This document shows, piece after piece, positions 37,361 through 47,395 of a stretch of 64,000 bases of DNA. The DNA is from Serpentinicella alkaliphila. GTDB lineage: Bacteria; Bacillota; Clostridia; Peptostreptococcales; Natronincolaceae. The notes below the pieces were generated by a model. The model worked only from the letters and a program-made list of their open reading frames with translations. It was not told the origin of the DNA and ran no database searches. Location of the stretch: NCBI RefSeq assembly GCF_018141405.1, contig NZ_CP058648.1, positions 759,001 to 823,000 of the forward strand. The letters are read 5' to 3'. The position numbers and the translations under genes are program-made. Position 1 is the stretch's first letter; every line of letters starts with the position of its first letter.

Positions 37361-38527
37361 TTAATCTCTACTAAACAAATCTCTTGTGTAAACCTTGTCT
37401 ACAACATCTTTAATCTCATCAGATAATCTGTTCGCTACAATAACATCAGAGATTTTCTTGAATTCATCAAAGTCTTTGATAACTCTTGAATTGTAGAACT
37501 CGTCTTCATGAAGTGCTGGTTCAAATACCACAACCTCAATACCTTTTGCTTTAATCCGCTTCATAACCCCCTGGATAGCAGACTGACGGAAATTATCAGA
37601 ATCCATCTTCATAGTAAGTCTATAGATGCCTACAATCTTAGGTTGCCTTTTAATGATCATATCCGCAATATGGTCTTTTCTAGTTCTGTTGGCATCAACA
37701 ATTGCCCCTATTATATTATTTGGAACGTCTTGGTAATTGGCTAATAATTGCTTTGTATCCTTAGGTAAGCAGTAACCACCATAGCCAAATGAAGGATTGT
37801 TGTAATGAGTACCTATACGTGGATCGAGTCCTACACCTTCGATAATCTGCTTAGTGTCCAGTCCTCTCACCTCTGAGTATGAGTCAAGCTCATTGAAGTA
37901 TGCTACTCTAAGTGCAAGATAAGTGTTGGCAAAAAGTTTAATGGCTTCTGCCTCTGTCGGATCTGTATAAAGAATAGGAATGTCCTTCTTGATTGCGCCT
38001 TGAGCTAGCAGTTCAGCGAACACTTTAGCTCTTTCAGATTGCTCACCAACAACAATTCTAGAAGGATAAAGATTATCGTATAATGCTTTTCCTTCTCTTA
38101 GGAATTCTGGTGAGAAGATGATATTATCCGTGTCAAACTTTGCTTTTATTTCCTCAGTATATCCAACTGGCACTGTTGATTTAATAATCATTACAGCATC
38201 AGGATTAATGGCAAGTACATTAGCAATAACAGCTTCAACTGTTCTTGTGTTAAAGTAATTCTTCTCTGGATCATAGTTTGTTGGCGTAGAAATGATAATA
38301 TACTCCGCATCCTTAAATGCTACAAAATTATCTGTAGTGGCTTTAAGGTTTAAACTTTTATTGGCAAGATAGTCTTCAATCTCAGCATCAATAATTGGAG
38401 ACTTACGATTGTTAATCAAATCTACCTTCTCCTGGATAATATCCAGAGCGGTGACTTCATTGTGTTGTGCTAATAGAACAGCGTTTGATAATCCTACATA
38501 ACCTGTTCCGGCTACTGTTATTTTCAT
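37361..38527 (-). CDS. ugd: UDP-glucose 6-dehydrogenase
   Basis: A 388-residue short-form Ugd. The NAD fold [19 protein letters not shown] is at the N-terminus, followed by [13 protein letters not shown] and the catalytic-cysteine motif [15 protein letters not shown]. It oxidises UDP-glucose to UDP-glucuronate in two steps. The adjoining epimerase at 38614 probably converts the product to UDP-galacturonate. Together they supply uronic acids to the surface polysaccharide. Confidence 0.95.
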   Translation of the reverse strand: MKITVAGTGYVGLSNAVLLAQHNEVTALDIIQEKVDLINNRKSPIIDAEIEDYLANKSLNLKATTDNFVAFKDAEYIIISTPTNYDPEKNYFNTRTVEAVIANVLAINPDAVMIIKSTVPVGYTEEIKAKFDTDNIIFSPEFLREGKALYDNLYPSRIVVGEQSERAKVFAELLAQGAIKKDIPILYTDPTEAEAIKLFANTYLALRVAYFNELDSYSEVRGLDTKQIIEGVGLDPRIGTHYNNPSFGYGGYCLPKDTKQLLANYQDVPNNIIGAIVDANRTRKDHIADMIIKRQPKIVGIYRLTMKMDSDNFRQSAIQGVMKRIKAKGIEVVVFEPALHEDEFYNSRVIKDFDEFKKISDVIVANRLSDEIKDVVDKVYTRDLFSRD

Positions 38528-38613
38528 TGACTGATTACCCCCTTGATTTATGTAAGTTCAATTAATCTAAGATCTCACAAATTCCGCTTCATCTTTGAAT
38601 GTGATTATCATTA

Positions 38614-39636
38614 TCATATAACCTGTTTCTCTACTTCATAATACTGTTCATACCACTCTACGAACTTCATTAGTCCATCCTCAATACTAGTAGACGGTTT
38701 AAAATCAATATCTCTTTCAAGATCTGACACATCTGCATAAGTTCTAAGAACATCTCCTGGCTGCATATCCATATATACTTTCTCAGCCTCTTTTCCAAGA
38801 GCTGATTCTAGCGCGTTGATAAATCTCATAAGCTTAACTGGGTTGTTGTTACCTATGTTATAGATTTTATAAGGCGCGAAGCTTGTACTTAAATCATCCT
38901 TGCTTTCATCCCAGTCTTTATTAGGAACAGGTGCTTTATCAATGAGTTTTACTATACCTTCTACAATATCATCAATGTAAGTGAAGTCTCTTTCCATCTT
39001 TCCATGATTAAAGACTTTAATAGGCTTGTCAGCTAAAATGTCCTTTGTGAATGAGAAGTAAGCCATGTCAGGTCTACCATATGGTCCATAAACTGTAAAG
39101 AATCTTAGTCCAGTTGTTGGAATACCATAAAGATGACTATAGGTATGCGCCATCAACTCATTTGACTTCTTCGTAGCTGCATACAGCGACACTGGATGAT
39201 CTACATTGTGATTTGTAGAAAATGGTGCTACCTTATTACCACCATAGACAGAACTTGATGAAGCATAAAGTAGATGTTCTACAGGATAGTTCCTACAAGC
39301 CTCCAATATATTCATAAAACCAGTAAGATTTGAATCCACATAAGCATAGGGATTATCAATGGAGTAACGCACTCCTGCTTGAGCCGCTAAATTTATGACG
39401 TGAGTTGGCTGGTAAGTTTCGAATATGTTATCTACCGCTGCCTTGTCCTTTAAATCTACTTTATGAAAATTAAAGTTATTGTATTTTCCTAAAATCTCAA
39501 GCCTAGACTGCTTGAGGCTTGGATCATAATAGTCGTTCAAGTTGTCAACTCCTATTATCTGATAGGATTGATTTAGTAATTTTTTTGAAAGGTGAAACCC
39601 AATAAAGCCGGCTACACCTGTTATTAGTATTTTCAT
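38614..39636 (-). CDS. UDP-glucuronate 4-epimerase (CapI/LspL-like)
   Basis: 340 residues. The segment ITGVAGFIGFHLSKKLL, then GVDNLNDYYDPSLKQSRL, is the signature of UDP-glucuronate 4-epimerases. Catalytic residues appear in YASSSSVYGGN and LYAATKKSNELM (Tyr-x3-Lys). The C-terminus ends with the family's QPGDVLRTYADVSDLERDI. It makes UDP-galacturonate. The GGAGGAGG ribosome site and 16-base gap place it directly after the flippase gene. Confidence 0.92.
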   Translation of the reverse strand: MKILITGVAGFIGFHLSKKLLNQSYQIIGVDNLNDYYDPSLKQSRLEILGKYNNFNFHKVDLKDKAAVDNIFETYQPTHVINLAAQAGVRYSIDNPYAYVDSNLTGFMNILEACRNYPVEHLLYASSSSVYGGNKVAPFSTNHNVDHPVSLYAATKKSNELMAHTYSHLYGIPTTGLRFFTVYGPYGRPDMAYFSFTKDILADKPIKVFNHGKMERDFTYIDDIVEGIVKLIDKAPVPNKDWDESKDDLSTSFAPYKIYNIGNNNPVKLMRFINALESALGKEAEKVYMDMQPGDVLRTYADVSDLERDIDFKPSTSIEDGLMKFVEWYEQYYEVEKQVI

Positions 39637-39652
39637 TTTAATCCTCCTCCAT

Positions 39653-41104
39653 TTATCGATAAGTAAGAAAATTTTTTATATCAGTTTTCACTAATTTGAA
39701 TCTCAAAAGCACCAAAATATAAACAATAATACATATTAGAATTGATACTAAGCTCCATGTTAAAGAGTCTGAAATTTGTATCAAATAATTACCAACAAAG
39801 AACATTATACTTGTTGATACTACGGAAGGCATTACATTGCTAAATGAATTCATTATTGGAAATTGTATGAATTTCTTCATTAAGATAAAATGAACGAGAG
39901 TACTTTGAAGTCTAATCCAAGATCTGATATAAACAAGTGTCCAAAATCCAAACTTCGAGCTAATTATACACGCAGGAATAAGTATTATCAAATGAAGTAT
40001 TTGCGAAATAAATGATAGCTTGGGTTTGCCTTTAGATCTATAAACTTCACTGCAGAAGTAACTGAATACTATCACAATGGAACTAGTCAAAGCCCATGTA
40101 CCAATAACATTACTTGCTTCAGCCCATTGACTTCCAAGTAGAATATTAGTAGCTAAATCACTATATAGAAATATACCAACCCCTAAAGGAAATACGATTA
40201 TCGCTACAACTCTTTGAACTAAGAAAAATGTCTCATTAAATTTAGTCTTATCATCTTGCAGTCTAGATAATGTTGAAAAAAGTACTGGTACAATAGTAGC
40301 TGTAATTAATGCCATTATTGAATTTACCATTGTGGTAGAAGTTTTGTAGATTCCGAGGTAGTAATCGTTTAAAACACTCGCAATTATAAATGCATCTACC
40401 CAAGTAGTGAGCCAAATTGAAATTGATTCAACAATTGACCAAATAGTAAAAGTAAACATATTTTTTAATATATTGAAATTATAAAATAATTTTGGTTTCC
40501 ACTCGGATTTGATTGTCAAAACAATAGCACTTATAAAATGCATAATTAAAGTCCCGCATATTATTGACCAATAGCTTTTACCCATTAGAGCTAATGGTAT
40601 AGTTACGAATATTGGTATGATTATTGATATTACTCTTACAATAAATAGAATTCTGAAGTCAAAGTTCCTTCTAAACAAAGCCATCTGTATGCTCGAAAAC
40701 GAAGTAATTGGAAGCTGGGCGCATGCTACAATTATTGCTGCCCCTATACCTGAGACTCCTAAGATTGAAGCTAATTCATTATTGAATAAAGAAATAATTC
40801 CCCATAGTAATATTGAAAGAATTATATTAGTGTAAAATGCAACATTTGAGTTTTTATATAGTTCATCTTTACTATTAAAATTATGTTGCACAAGAAATCT
40901 TTGAAAACCGGTATCAATAAAAACATCAGCAAAACTGGTTATCATTGTAATGGTTGCAATAACACCAAATATTTCTGGTGACATAATTCTAGCTAAAATC
41001 ATATTGGTCAATGGGCTAACTAATTTTGCTACTATTTCTGAAGCTGTTGACCATTTAGCTGCTGTTATAGCAACTTTTGTATAATCTCCATTTGAAATTT
41101 TCAT
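39653..41104 (-). CDS. Wzx-like polysaccharide flippase (MOP superfamily)
   Basis: 483 residues with 12-14 hydrophobic segments and the family opening KWSTASEIVAKLVSPLTNMILARIMSPEIFGVIA. It would move undecaprenyl-pyrophosphate-linked repeat units to the outer face. The start is set at ATG 41104, 7 bases after GAGGG; the open frame reaches back to 41146 but would overlap the previous gene. It pairs with the EpsG-like polymerase at 43176. Base composition is AT-rich, unlike the sugar-nucleotide genes that follow. Confidence 0.9.
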   Translation of the reverse strand: MKISNGDYTKVAITAAKWSTASEIVAKLVSPLTNMILARIMSPEIFGVIATITMITSFADVFIDTGFQRFLVQHNFNSKDELYKNSNVAFYTNIILSILLWGIISLFNNELASILGVSGIGAAIIVACAQLPITSFSSIQMALFRRNFDFRILFIVRVISIIIPIFVTIPLALMGKSYWSIICGTLIMHFISAIVLTIKSEWKPKLFYNFNILKNMFTFTIWSIVESISIWLTTWVDAFIIASVLNDYYLGIYKTSTTMVNSIMALITATIVPVLFSTLSRLQDDKTKFNETFFLVQRVVAIIVFPLGVGIFLYSDLATNILLGSQWAEASNVIGTWALTSSIVIVFSYFCSEVYRSKGKPKLSFISQILHLIILIPACIISSKFGFWTLVYIRSWIRLQSTLVHFILMKKFIQFPIMNSFSNVMPSVVSTSIMFFVGNYLIQISDSLTWSLVSILICIIVYILVLLRFKLVKTDIKNFLTYR

Positions 41105-41142
41105 TAAGTATCCCTCATTCTGATATTTTTTAACTTTAACAA

Positions 41143-42039
41143 TCAATAAAGACTAATATAACTGCCGAGTAAATAGTCATAAGATGAAGGAGTAAAATAT
41201 TCAAAACCTGAACCTGGATAAAATGTCAGTTCTCCGAATAACACTTTTCCATTAACTTCATAAAAGTCTACTCTAACAAATTTCATACCTTTTGATAAGG
41301 TTCTTGCCAATGCTATCATTCTATCAAGATTCTCTGGTTTAGAAACCTCGTCATTACTACTTGGATAATAGCGCTCAAAAGGTAGCTTATTCCAATCAAA
41401 ATCATAAAAATCAACATTTAAACCTTTTTCGCTGCCTCTATTTAAACCTAAAAATAATAGTTTGGGTTCCCCGTCAAAACACATAAATTTATAGTCAATT
41501 AGCCCGTAACTTGAATTAGATTCAATATACTCCTCACATAATATAACAGGATTAATATTCTTATATGGCCATTCCCTATGAATCCAAAAATACTCTTTTT
41601 TTAGCCATCCATCTACCATTTTCTTTAGTGAAGAATAATCAATATTTTTTTTATTTTCACAAATGAATATATCTCCAGAGGTGTGATTTGGTTTTAAAAC
41701 AAATTTGTCTGGCAGAACATTGAAATCAATCTCTTCAAATTTTTTATAGACACCTAATAGTGGAATTAAATATTCACTTCCAATCCTATTCGAAATATAT
41801 TCCCTAACTAAATATTTATCTACTAAGCTTGTATAAAATTCTTTTCTGTCGTTGATTTTAAGCCATTGTAGTTTTTCATTAAATGTTTGTGGATTATTAA
41901 GATTAAGCTTTGAATTCATCAGTGTTCTATATTTTAATCCAAGATAAATTTTATCCGGGACAATTCTGAGCAATTTTGAATTTAATATATATATCCATAA
42001 TAACTTCGGATTTTTGATAAACTTATCAATTTTATTCAC
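41143..42039 (-). CDS. TupA-like ATP-grasp protein
   Basis: 298 residues matching the TupA-like ATP-grasp family found in polysaccharide clusters: NPQTFNEKLQWLKINDRKE, then LVDKYLVREYI, FVLKPNHTSGDIFICENK (ATP-binding) and YDYKFMCFDG-like DYKFMCFDGEPKLLF, with FVRVDFYEVNGKVLFGELTFYPGSG as the metal-binding end. ATP-grasp enzymes join a carboxylate to an amine or other nucleophile. TupA of alkaliphilic Bacillus is needed for teichuronopeptide. With uronic acid genes in the same operon, amino-acid decoration of a uronate is a reasonable guess. Confidence 0.85.
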   Translation of the reverse strand: MNKIDKFIKNPKLLWIYILNSKLLRIVPDKIYLGLKYRTLMNSKLNLNNPQTFNEKLQWLKINDRKEFYTSLVDKYLVREYISNRIGSEYLIPLLGVYKKFEEIDFNVLPDKFVLKPNHTSGDIFICENKKNIDYSSLKKMVDGWLKKEYFWIHREWPYKNINPVILCEEYIESNSSYGLIDYKFMCFDGEPKLLFLGLNRGSEKGLNVDFYDFDWNKLPFERYYPSSNDEVSKPENLDRMIALARTLSKGMKFVRVDFYEVNGKVLFGELTFYPGSGFEYFTPSSYDYLLGSYISLY

Positions 42040-42054
42040 TATCCGCCCCCACCT

Positions 42055-43137
42055 TTACTTGTTTTCATTACTTATAACCTTTTTTATATATTCGTCCCAC
42101 TCTATATAGATATTTGAAATGTTGTTTGTAGTTTTCACTTTAGTGGCTTCAGTAGCAAGTTTCGTCGAAAAATCTTTGTTTCCTAGAATCTTCCTCATCG
42201 CGCAAATAAGTTGATCAACATCATTTACAGCTATAAGTATTCCATTTACATTATTCTTTATTAAATCTGCCGAGCCACCTATAGGACAATCAGTTGATAT
42301 ACATGGTATTCCTAATGCCATTGCTTCCATTAGAGCATTAGACATTCCTTCGTAATTAGAAGGCAAAACAAATAACGATGCTCCAATAATTTGCTCATGC
42401 AGGTTTTTTACTCTGCCTTTAAGTGTAACAATGTTTTGAAGACTCTTATTATTTATATATTCTTGCAGTTCAGTTCTTAATGAACCATCACCATAGATGT
42501 CCAAAGAAAAATCTGGGAAATCGTCTTTTATTATTTCAAAAGCATCTATTAGCATTTTTTGATTTTTTTGTGGTTCTAACCTACCTACGCATACTATTGT
42601 ATTTTTCTTTTCAATATGAAAGTTATCTATAAGGTCTATAAAAACAGGATTCGGTATTACAGTACTTCTGTTTTGTATATTTTTTGAAAAATATTTTTTT
42701 GCATCATTTGTTTGAAAAACAAACCCACTAGCTAATGGATATATAAATTTCCTTAAGAGCCTATAGTACCATTGCTCCGGATCTTGGTTTGGGTCATTCC
42801 GCTCAGAAATAATTATTGTTTTATTATGAAGTAAATTCCCTAAGAGGGCATAAATGTTAGTTGTGGTAAGAAAAGATATCAGCAAGTCGGGATTCGTATC
42901 TAAAATCGCCCTTCTCATATTTATTATCATTGAAAAAAAAGTAAATAATTTGTTTGAAGTATTAGTTTTGTAAGAAACAACGTCAATACCTTTTTGGAGT
43001 TCGTAATCAGATTGCCCTTCATCAAAAACAATAATTTTCACAACATTGCCATTTTCACTTAGTTTATTTGCTAGATTGACCAGAACTCTTTCAGCACCCC
43101 CTCCACATAAACCATATATCATAAGAGTTATATTCAT
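42055..43137 (-). CDS. Glycosyltransferase family 4
   Basis: 360 residues with two Rossmann halves. The N-terminal GLCGGGAERVLVNLANKLSE and the C-terminal VGRLEPQKNQKMLIDAFE and PSNYEGMSNALMEAMALGIP (E-x7-E donor motif) are characteristic of GT4 retaining enzymes. It transfers one sugar of the repeat unit in the cytoplasm. Donor and acceptor cannot be read from the sequence. It lies 15 bases before the TupA-like gene. Confidence 0.92.
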   Translation of the reverse strand: MNITLMIYGLCGGGAERVLVNLANKLSENGNVVKIIVFDEGQSDYELQKGIDVVSYKTNTSNKLFTFFSMIINMRRAILDTNPDLLISFLTTTNIYALLGNLLHNKTIIISERNDPNQDPEQWYYRLLRKFIYPLASGFVFQTNDAKKYFSKNIQNRSTVIPNPVFIDLIDNFHIEKKNTIVCVGRLEPQKNQKMLIDAFEIIKDDFPDFSLDIYGDGSLRTELQEYINNKSLQNIVTLKGRVKNLHEQIIGASLFVLPSNYEGMSNALMEAMALGIPCISTDCPIGGSADLIKNNVNGILIAVNDVDQLICAMRKILGNKDFSTKLATEATKVKTTNNISNIYIEWDEYIKKVISNENK

Positions 43138-43175
43138 TGTTCTTACTACCTTCCTTTCTCTTAGTTATCCTATTA

Positions 43176-44288
43176 TTACCATTTAAAAAACGTACTGTAA
43201 GGTACATGCCCTTGCCCTGAGAGCATTAGCGAGTTAACAAAAACATATAACCCGATTCCGATAATTAGCACTTTTAACATTATGCTATGAGATCTATTTT
43301 TTGCAATCATCGATAATAGAAGTACTTCACATACCATAGCATACAAACCTATTCTCCCAACATAAGTAACTGCATAACCAACCATAGTCAACGAAGTTCC
43401 TATCAATGTTAGAAAAATGAAAAATCTAATCAATTCCTTATCGTTTGATTTACTAATATTGACTTTTAGTACATAAATGCTATACAAAATGACAATTAAT
43501 CTTATTATAAAAAAGAATCCAATCTGTATATTTTCTAAAGTGAAATTTTGAAAGTAATAATGATATTTAGCTTCAAATTCACTGAGTAACCCTATTTGCA
43601 ATGATATATAATAAGTAATGACCGAAAAAATAAATGTTGAAAAAACATAGATTATTTTCTTTTTTAATACTGTCTTTTTTACAACAATATCATATAGTGG
43701 TACAAAAGTAAGACTTATGATTGCTGAAAAATGAATCGATGTTGCTAGTATGACAGTGAAAATATACTTGTTTCTACAATTATTTATCAAATAATTTAAT
43801 CCATAAAGTACTAAAGCTACAGCTATCCATTGCCTCATAATATTGAATGACTCAAAATAATAAATTGTATAATATAAAAAAACAGATATCGAAAAATTTA
43901 TATATGTTCTGAAATTCCAAAGCGCAAGTATAACTAAAGAATTTATTAAGAATGAAATAATTAGAATAACAATATGAGGATCATTAAAAATATTGACTAA
44001 ACTTTTTATTAATAATTGGAATCCAAAATCGTAATAATTATAGAATAACTCACCAGAATAATTTAGTTTCGCACTTTCGATTGCTCTAATATAAACCCAT
44101 GTATCATTACCAACGGTACTATCTCTTAATCCCGAAAGTGCACTTAACAATACAATTACTAACAAGAGGAAGATTCGTTTCGACCTTCTACCCTTTATAT
44201 GCATAGCTAAATACGAGTTAATCAATACCATACTAAGCATAAAAACGTATAAAAGTGTTGTCAATGGAAACTCAGTTATATAGCTCAA
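43176..44288 (-). CDS. EpsG-like O-antigen/exopolysaccharide polymerase
   Basis: 370 residues with about ten hydrophobic segments. SALSGLRDSTVGNDTWVYIRAI near residue 50-70 and FNIMRQWIAVALVLYGLNYL near 150 are the marks of the EpsG family, which includes Wzy-type polymerases. TTG start with GGAGGG. It should polymerise repeat units outside the membrane, after the flippase at 39653. Confidence 0.88.
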   Translation of the reverse strand: MSYITEFPLTTLLYVFMLSMVLINSYLAMHIKGRRSKRIFLLLVIVLLSALSGLRDSTVGNDTWVYIRAIESAKLNYSGELFYNYYDFGFQLLIKSLVNIFNDPHIVILIISFLINSLVILALWNFRTYINFSISVFLYYTIYYFESFNIMRQWIAVALVLYGLNYLINNCRNKYIFTVILATSIHFSAIISLTFVPLYDIVVKKTVLKKKIIYVFSTFIFSVITYYISLQIGLLSEFEAKYHYYFQNFTLENIQIGFFFIIRLIVILYSIYVLKVNISKSNDKELIRFFIFLTLIGTSLTMVGYAVTYVGRIGLYAMVCEVLLLSMIAKNRSHSIMLKVLIIGIGLYVFVNSLMLSGQGHVPYSTFFKW

Positions 44289-44318
44289 AATATGCCCTCC
44301 TCTACGTTCTCATTTAAT

Positions 44319-45260
44319 TCAATTTGGATTAATAAATTTATAAATGTTCTTGTTAAATTTAAATAGTACTACCTTTAATTTGTTTTTTAATGTCCTTGGT
44401 TTTCTATTTAGAAAGTTAACATCATACGACTCTGTTTTATCATATAAATTTCCAATATTTATTGCATGCAAATAAAGCATCGATAAATAGTCATAAAAAT
44501 AAACTCTGAATTCATAATCATCTACATCGCGAGCAATTCCCTCCAAATAATGACATGTCTTTATTATATGTAAACCATTTCTTGACTTATCTTTCTTCAT
44601 CGTAATTGATTCATTTCGTATCACATAATTATAAAAGAATTCATTGATAACTCTCACAGATTTTGCCTTCAAAAACACTCTAGGTGTCCATTGCTCATCT
44701 TCGTGAAGTAGGCCTTCCTCAAAGAATAATGAATTATCAATTAGGAAGTCTTTTTTATATAAGTTCAGCCAAACTGCCATTTTCATGTTTTTATTTTTCA
44801 GCTCAAGTTTAAAATATTCTAGTCCTTGATATTCTTTGTCAAAAAAATTCTTAGAGGGTGACATCAAATCGACGTCAGTATCAACTATTTTTTTTGCACC
44901 AAACGTAATAATGTCATACTGCTTTTCATTAATTAGATTTATAAGTTTTTCACAAGTATCTAGATCAATGTAATCGTCAGAATCAACAAACAGTATATAC
45001 TGACCTTCTGATGCTTTGATTCCTTCATTTCTAGCGTCAGATAGTCCTCCGTTTTCTTTATGAATTACTCGAATTCTTGAATCCTGTTTTGCATATGAGT
45101 CACACATTTTAGGACAGTCATCAGGACTACCATCATCAACTAATATTATTTCAATATCTCTATTTGTTTGATTAATTAAGCTGATAACACATCTATCTAA
45201 TAAGTCTTGCACTTTATAAATTGGAACCACAATAGATATTCTTGGAATATGACTATTCAT
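44319..45260 (-). CDS. Glycosyltransferase family 2
   Basis: 313 residues, a GT-A fold. SIVVPIYKVQDLLDRCV, ILVDDGSPDDCP, KENGGLSDARNEGI and the metal-binding FVDSDDYI are in the right order, and a HEDEQWTPRV catalytic-base region follows at about 168. The start overlaps the end of the CapF-like gene by eight bases (ATGAATAG), so translation is coupled. An inverting transferase for one unit sugar; donor unknown. Confidence 0.93.
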   Translation of the reverse strand: MNSHIPRISIVVPIYKVQDLLDRCVISLINQTNRDIEIILVDDGSPDDCPKMCDSYAKQDSRIRVIHKENGGLSDARNEGIKASEGQYILFVDSDDYIDLDTCEKLINLINEKQYDIITFGAKKIVDTDVDLMSPSKNFFDKEYQGLEYFKLELKNKNMKMAVWLNLYKKDFLIDNSLFFEEGLLHEDEQWTPRVFLKAKSVRVINEFFYNYVIRNESITMKKDKSRNGLHIIKTCHYLEGIARDVDDYEFRVYFYDYLSMLYLHAINIGNLYDKTESYDVNFLNRKPRTLKNKLKVVLFKFNKNIYKFINPN

Positions 45261-46371
45261 AATTTACCTCCAAATAATAAGTATCTGGTTTTTCAGGGTC
45301 AAATGGCTCATTGGCCCACATAATTGTTACCATATCTGAATCTCCAAGATTCTCAATGTTGTGGGTATAACCTGTTGGTATATCAACGACTTCCATTTTG
45401 TCACCACTTACGAAGTACTCCAGCACTACATCTGAATCTATTTTTCTAAATCGAATAACGCCCTTACCGCTAACTACTAAAAACTTCTCATTTTTAGTAT
45501 GGTGCCAATGATTCCCTTTTGTAATTCCAGGTTTTGAAATATTAACTGAAACCTGGCCACGATCAGGTGTTTTTATGAACTCTGTAAAAGATCCTCTCTG
45601 ATCCACATTCATCTTTAAGTCATAACTAAACTTGTCTTCAGGCAAATAGCTTAAGTATGTACTGTAGAGCTTCTTGACAAATGCATCCGACATGTTTGGA
45701 ACTGACCTATCTTCTCTGCACTTCTTGAATGAATTAATCAAATCTACTATTTCACCAAGAGTAATAGTATGTATCACAGCCACTTCACAGAATAAATCTA
45801 CTTTGTTTTCTTTTCCTTCTAACGCATTAATTAGTTCGTTAATCACATCATCTATATATATAAGATTCATTACTACGCTTGGATTGTTCACGTTAATAGG
45901 TAAGTCATGAGCAACATTATAACAGAAAGTAGCTACGGCACTGTTATAATTAGGTCTGCACCATTTACCGAACACATTAGGAAATCTATAAACAAGAACT
46001 TTGGCGCCTGTTTCTTCACCATAAGAAAGCAGAAGGTCTTCCCCTGCCTTCTTACTTTCACCATAAGGATTGTTCAACTCAGCTTGAATGGACGATGAAA
46101 TCATCACTGGGCAGGTGTTATTATGTTTCTTAAGAGAACCTAATAGATCGGAGGTGAAACCAAAGTTACCTTCCATAAACTCAGATTGTTCTTTTGGTCG
46201 ATTTACCCCTGCAAGATGAAAAACAAAGTCAGCTTCTTTACAGAACTCATCAAGTAAAGAAGGATCTGTATCTCTGTCATGCTCGAAAATGACATCGTAC
46301 TTCTTATTTCTCAGTTCCGCTATTAAGTTTTTACCTATAAATCCTTTTGCCCCAGTGACTAAAATCCTCAT
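45253..46371 (-). CDS. CapF-type bifunctional 3-epimerase/4-reductase
   Basis: 372 residues. The N-terminal SDR domain (VTGAKGFIGKNLIAEL; SSSIQAELNNPYGESKKAGE) is followed by a C-terminal cupin (ITKGNHWHHTKNEKFLVVSG), the exact architecture of CapF/WbjC. CapF epimerises at C3 with its cupin and reduces C4 with NADPH, giving UDP-2-acetamido-2,6-dideoxy-L-talose from the CapE product. It overlaps CapE by one base (TAATG). The third enzyme of the L-FucNAc route, CapG/WbjD, is not in the window. Confidence 0.93.
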   Translation of the reverse strand: MRILVTGAKGFIGKNLIAELRNKKYDVIFEHDRDTDPSLLDEFCKEADFVFHLAGVNRPKEQSEFMEGNFGFTSDLLGSLKKHNNTCPVMISSSIQAELNNPYGESKKAGEDLLLSYGEETGAKVLVYRFPNVFGKWCRPNYNSAVATFCYNVAHDLPINVNNPSVVMNLIYIDDVINELINALEGKENKVDLFCEVAVIHTITLGEIVDLINSFKKCREDRSVPNMSDAFVKKLYSTYLSYLPEDKFSYDLKMNVDQRGSFTEFIKTPDRGQVSVNISKPGITKGNHWHHTKNEKFLVVSGKGVIRFRKIDSDVVLEYFVSGDKMEVVDIPTGYTHNIENLGDSDMVTIMWANEPFDPEKPDTYYLEVNYE

Positions 46372-47393
46372 TATCTAGCCTCCCAGTTACGTAATTCTTC
46401 TCTGATCTCCTCCAAAGACAGTAAACGTTCTTTTATCTCATCAACAGATAGAATTTTTGTGTTATTTGAGTTATATTCATCTGTCAGAGTAATCTTTGGT
46501 GAACCTTGTTCTAAATATTTCTCATAATTCAAATCTCTATTATCAGCTGGAACTCTGTAAAAATTAACCTTGTCAATAGCTTTAGCTGCCTCTTCTTTAG
46601 TCAATAACACTTCGTACATTTTCTCACCATGACGAGTGCCAATTACTTTTATTTCATTATCAACCTTAAACAAGTCTTTAAGTGCTTGAGCTAAATCTCC
46701 AATATAGCATGATGGAGATTTTTGAACCATAATATCACCAGTTTCAGCATTTTCAAAAGCATAAAGAACCAAATCTACAGCATCCTCTAAACTCATGATG
46801 AATCTTGTCATTTTAGGATCAGTAACAGTTATTGGTTGTCCAGCTTTAATTTGTTCAATAAACAACGGGATAACTGATCCTCTTGAAGCCATAACATTAC
46901 CATATCTTGTGCCACAGATTAAGGTTCTATCGGGCGATATTGTTCTAGACTTTGCAATAAAGGTCTTCTCCATTAACGCTTTAGAAATTCCCATTGCATT
47001 TACTGGATAAGCAGCTTTATCGGTTGATAAACAAATTACCTTCCTTACACCCCCATCTATAGCAGCTGTTAATACATTGTCTGTTCCAATAACGTTAGTT
47101 TTAACAGCTTCAATTGGGAAAAATTCGCATGAAGGAACTTGTTTTAATGCTGCTGCATGAAAAATATAATCTACATTGTGCATAGCATTTCTTAAACTAG
47201 ATACATCTCTAACATCTCCAATATAATATTTTATTTTATCATTCTGATAATATCTTCTCATATCATCCTGCTTTTTTTCATCTCTTGAAAATATTCTAAT
47301 TTCTTTAATGTCTGTATGTAAAAATTTTTCTAAAACTACATTCCCAAAAGAGCCTGTTCCACCTGTTATTAATAATGTTTTATTGTTAAACAT
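46371..47393 (-). CDS. CapE-type UDP-GlcNAc 4,6-dehydratase/5-epimerase
   Basis: 340 residues. The Rossmann ITGGTGSFGNVVLEKFL, DEKKQDDMRRYY, CLSTDKAAYPVNAMGISKAL (Met-x3-Lys instead of Tyr-x3-Lys) and CGTRYGNVMASRGSVIPLF belong to the soluble inverting dehydratases CapE/FnlA/WbjB. It is the first enzyme of the UDP-L-PneNAc/UDP-L-FucNAc route and its product passes to the CapF-type enzyme encoded next. It differs from the membrane-bound retaining dehydratase at 27982. Confidence 0.93.
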   Translation of the reverse strand: MFNNKTLLITGGTGSFGNVVLEKFLHTDIKEIRIFSRDEKKQDDMRRYYQNDKIKYYIGDVRDVSSLRNAMHNVDYIFHAAALKQVPSCEFFPIEAVKTNVIGTDNVLTAAIDGGVRKVICLSTDKAAYPVNAMGISKALMEKTFIAKSRTISPDRTLICGTRYGNVMASRGSVIPLFIEQIKAGQPITVTDPKMTRFIMSLEDAVDLVLYAFENAETGDIMVQKSPSCYIGDLAQALKDLFKVDNEIKVIGTRHGEKMYEVLLTKEEAAKAIDKVNFYRVPADNRDLNYEKYLEQGSPKITLTDEYNSNNTKILSVDEIKERLLSLEEIREELRNWEAR

Positions 47394-47395
47394 AA

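Noticed and set aside
41104-41146. Upstream start for the Wzx-like gene
   Set aside because: The extension overlaps the TupA-like gene's stop and has no ribosome site, whereas ATG 41104 has GAGGG at proper distance.
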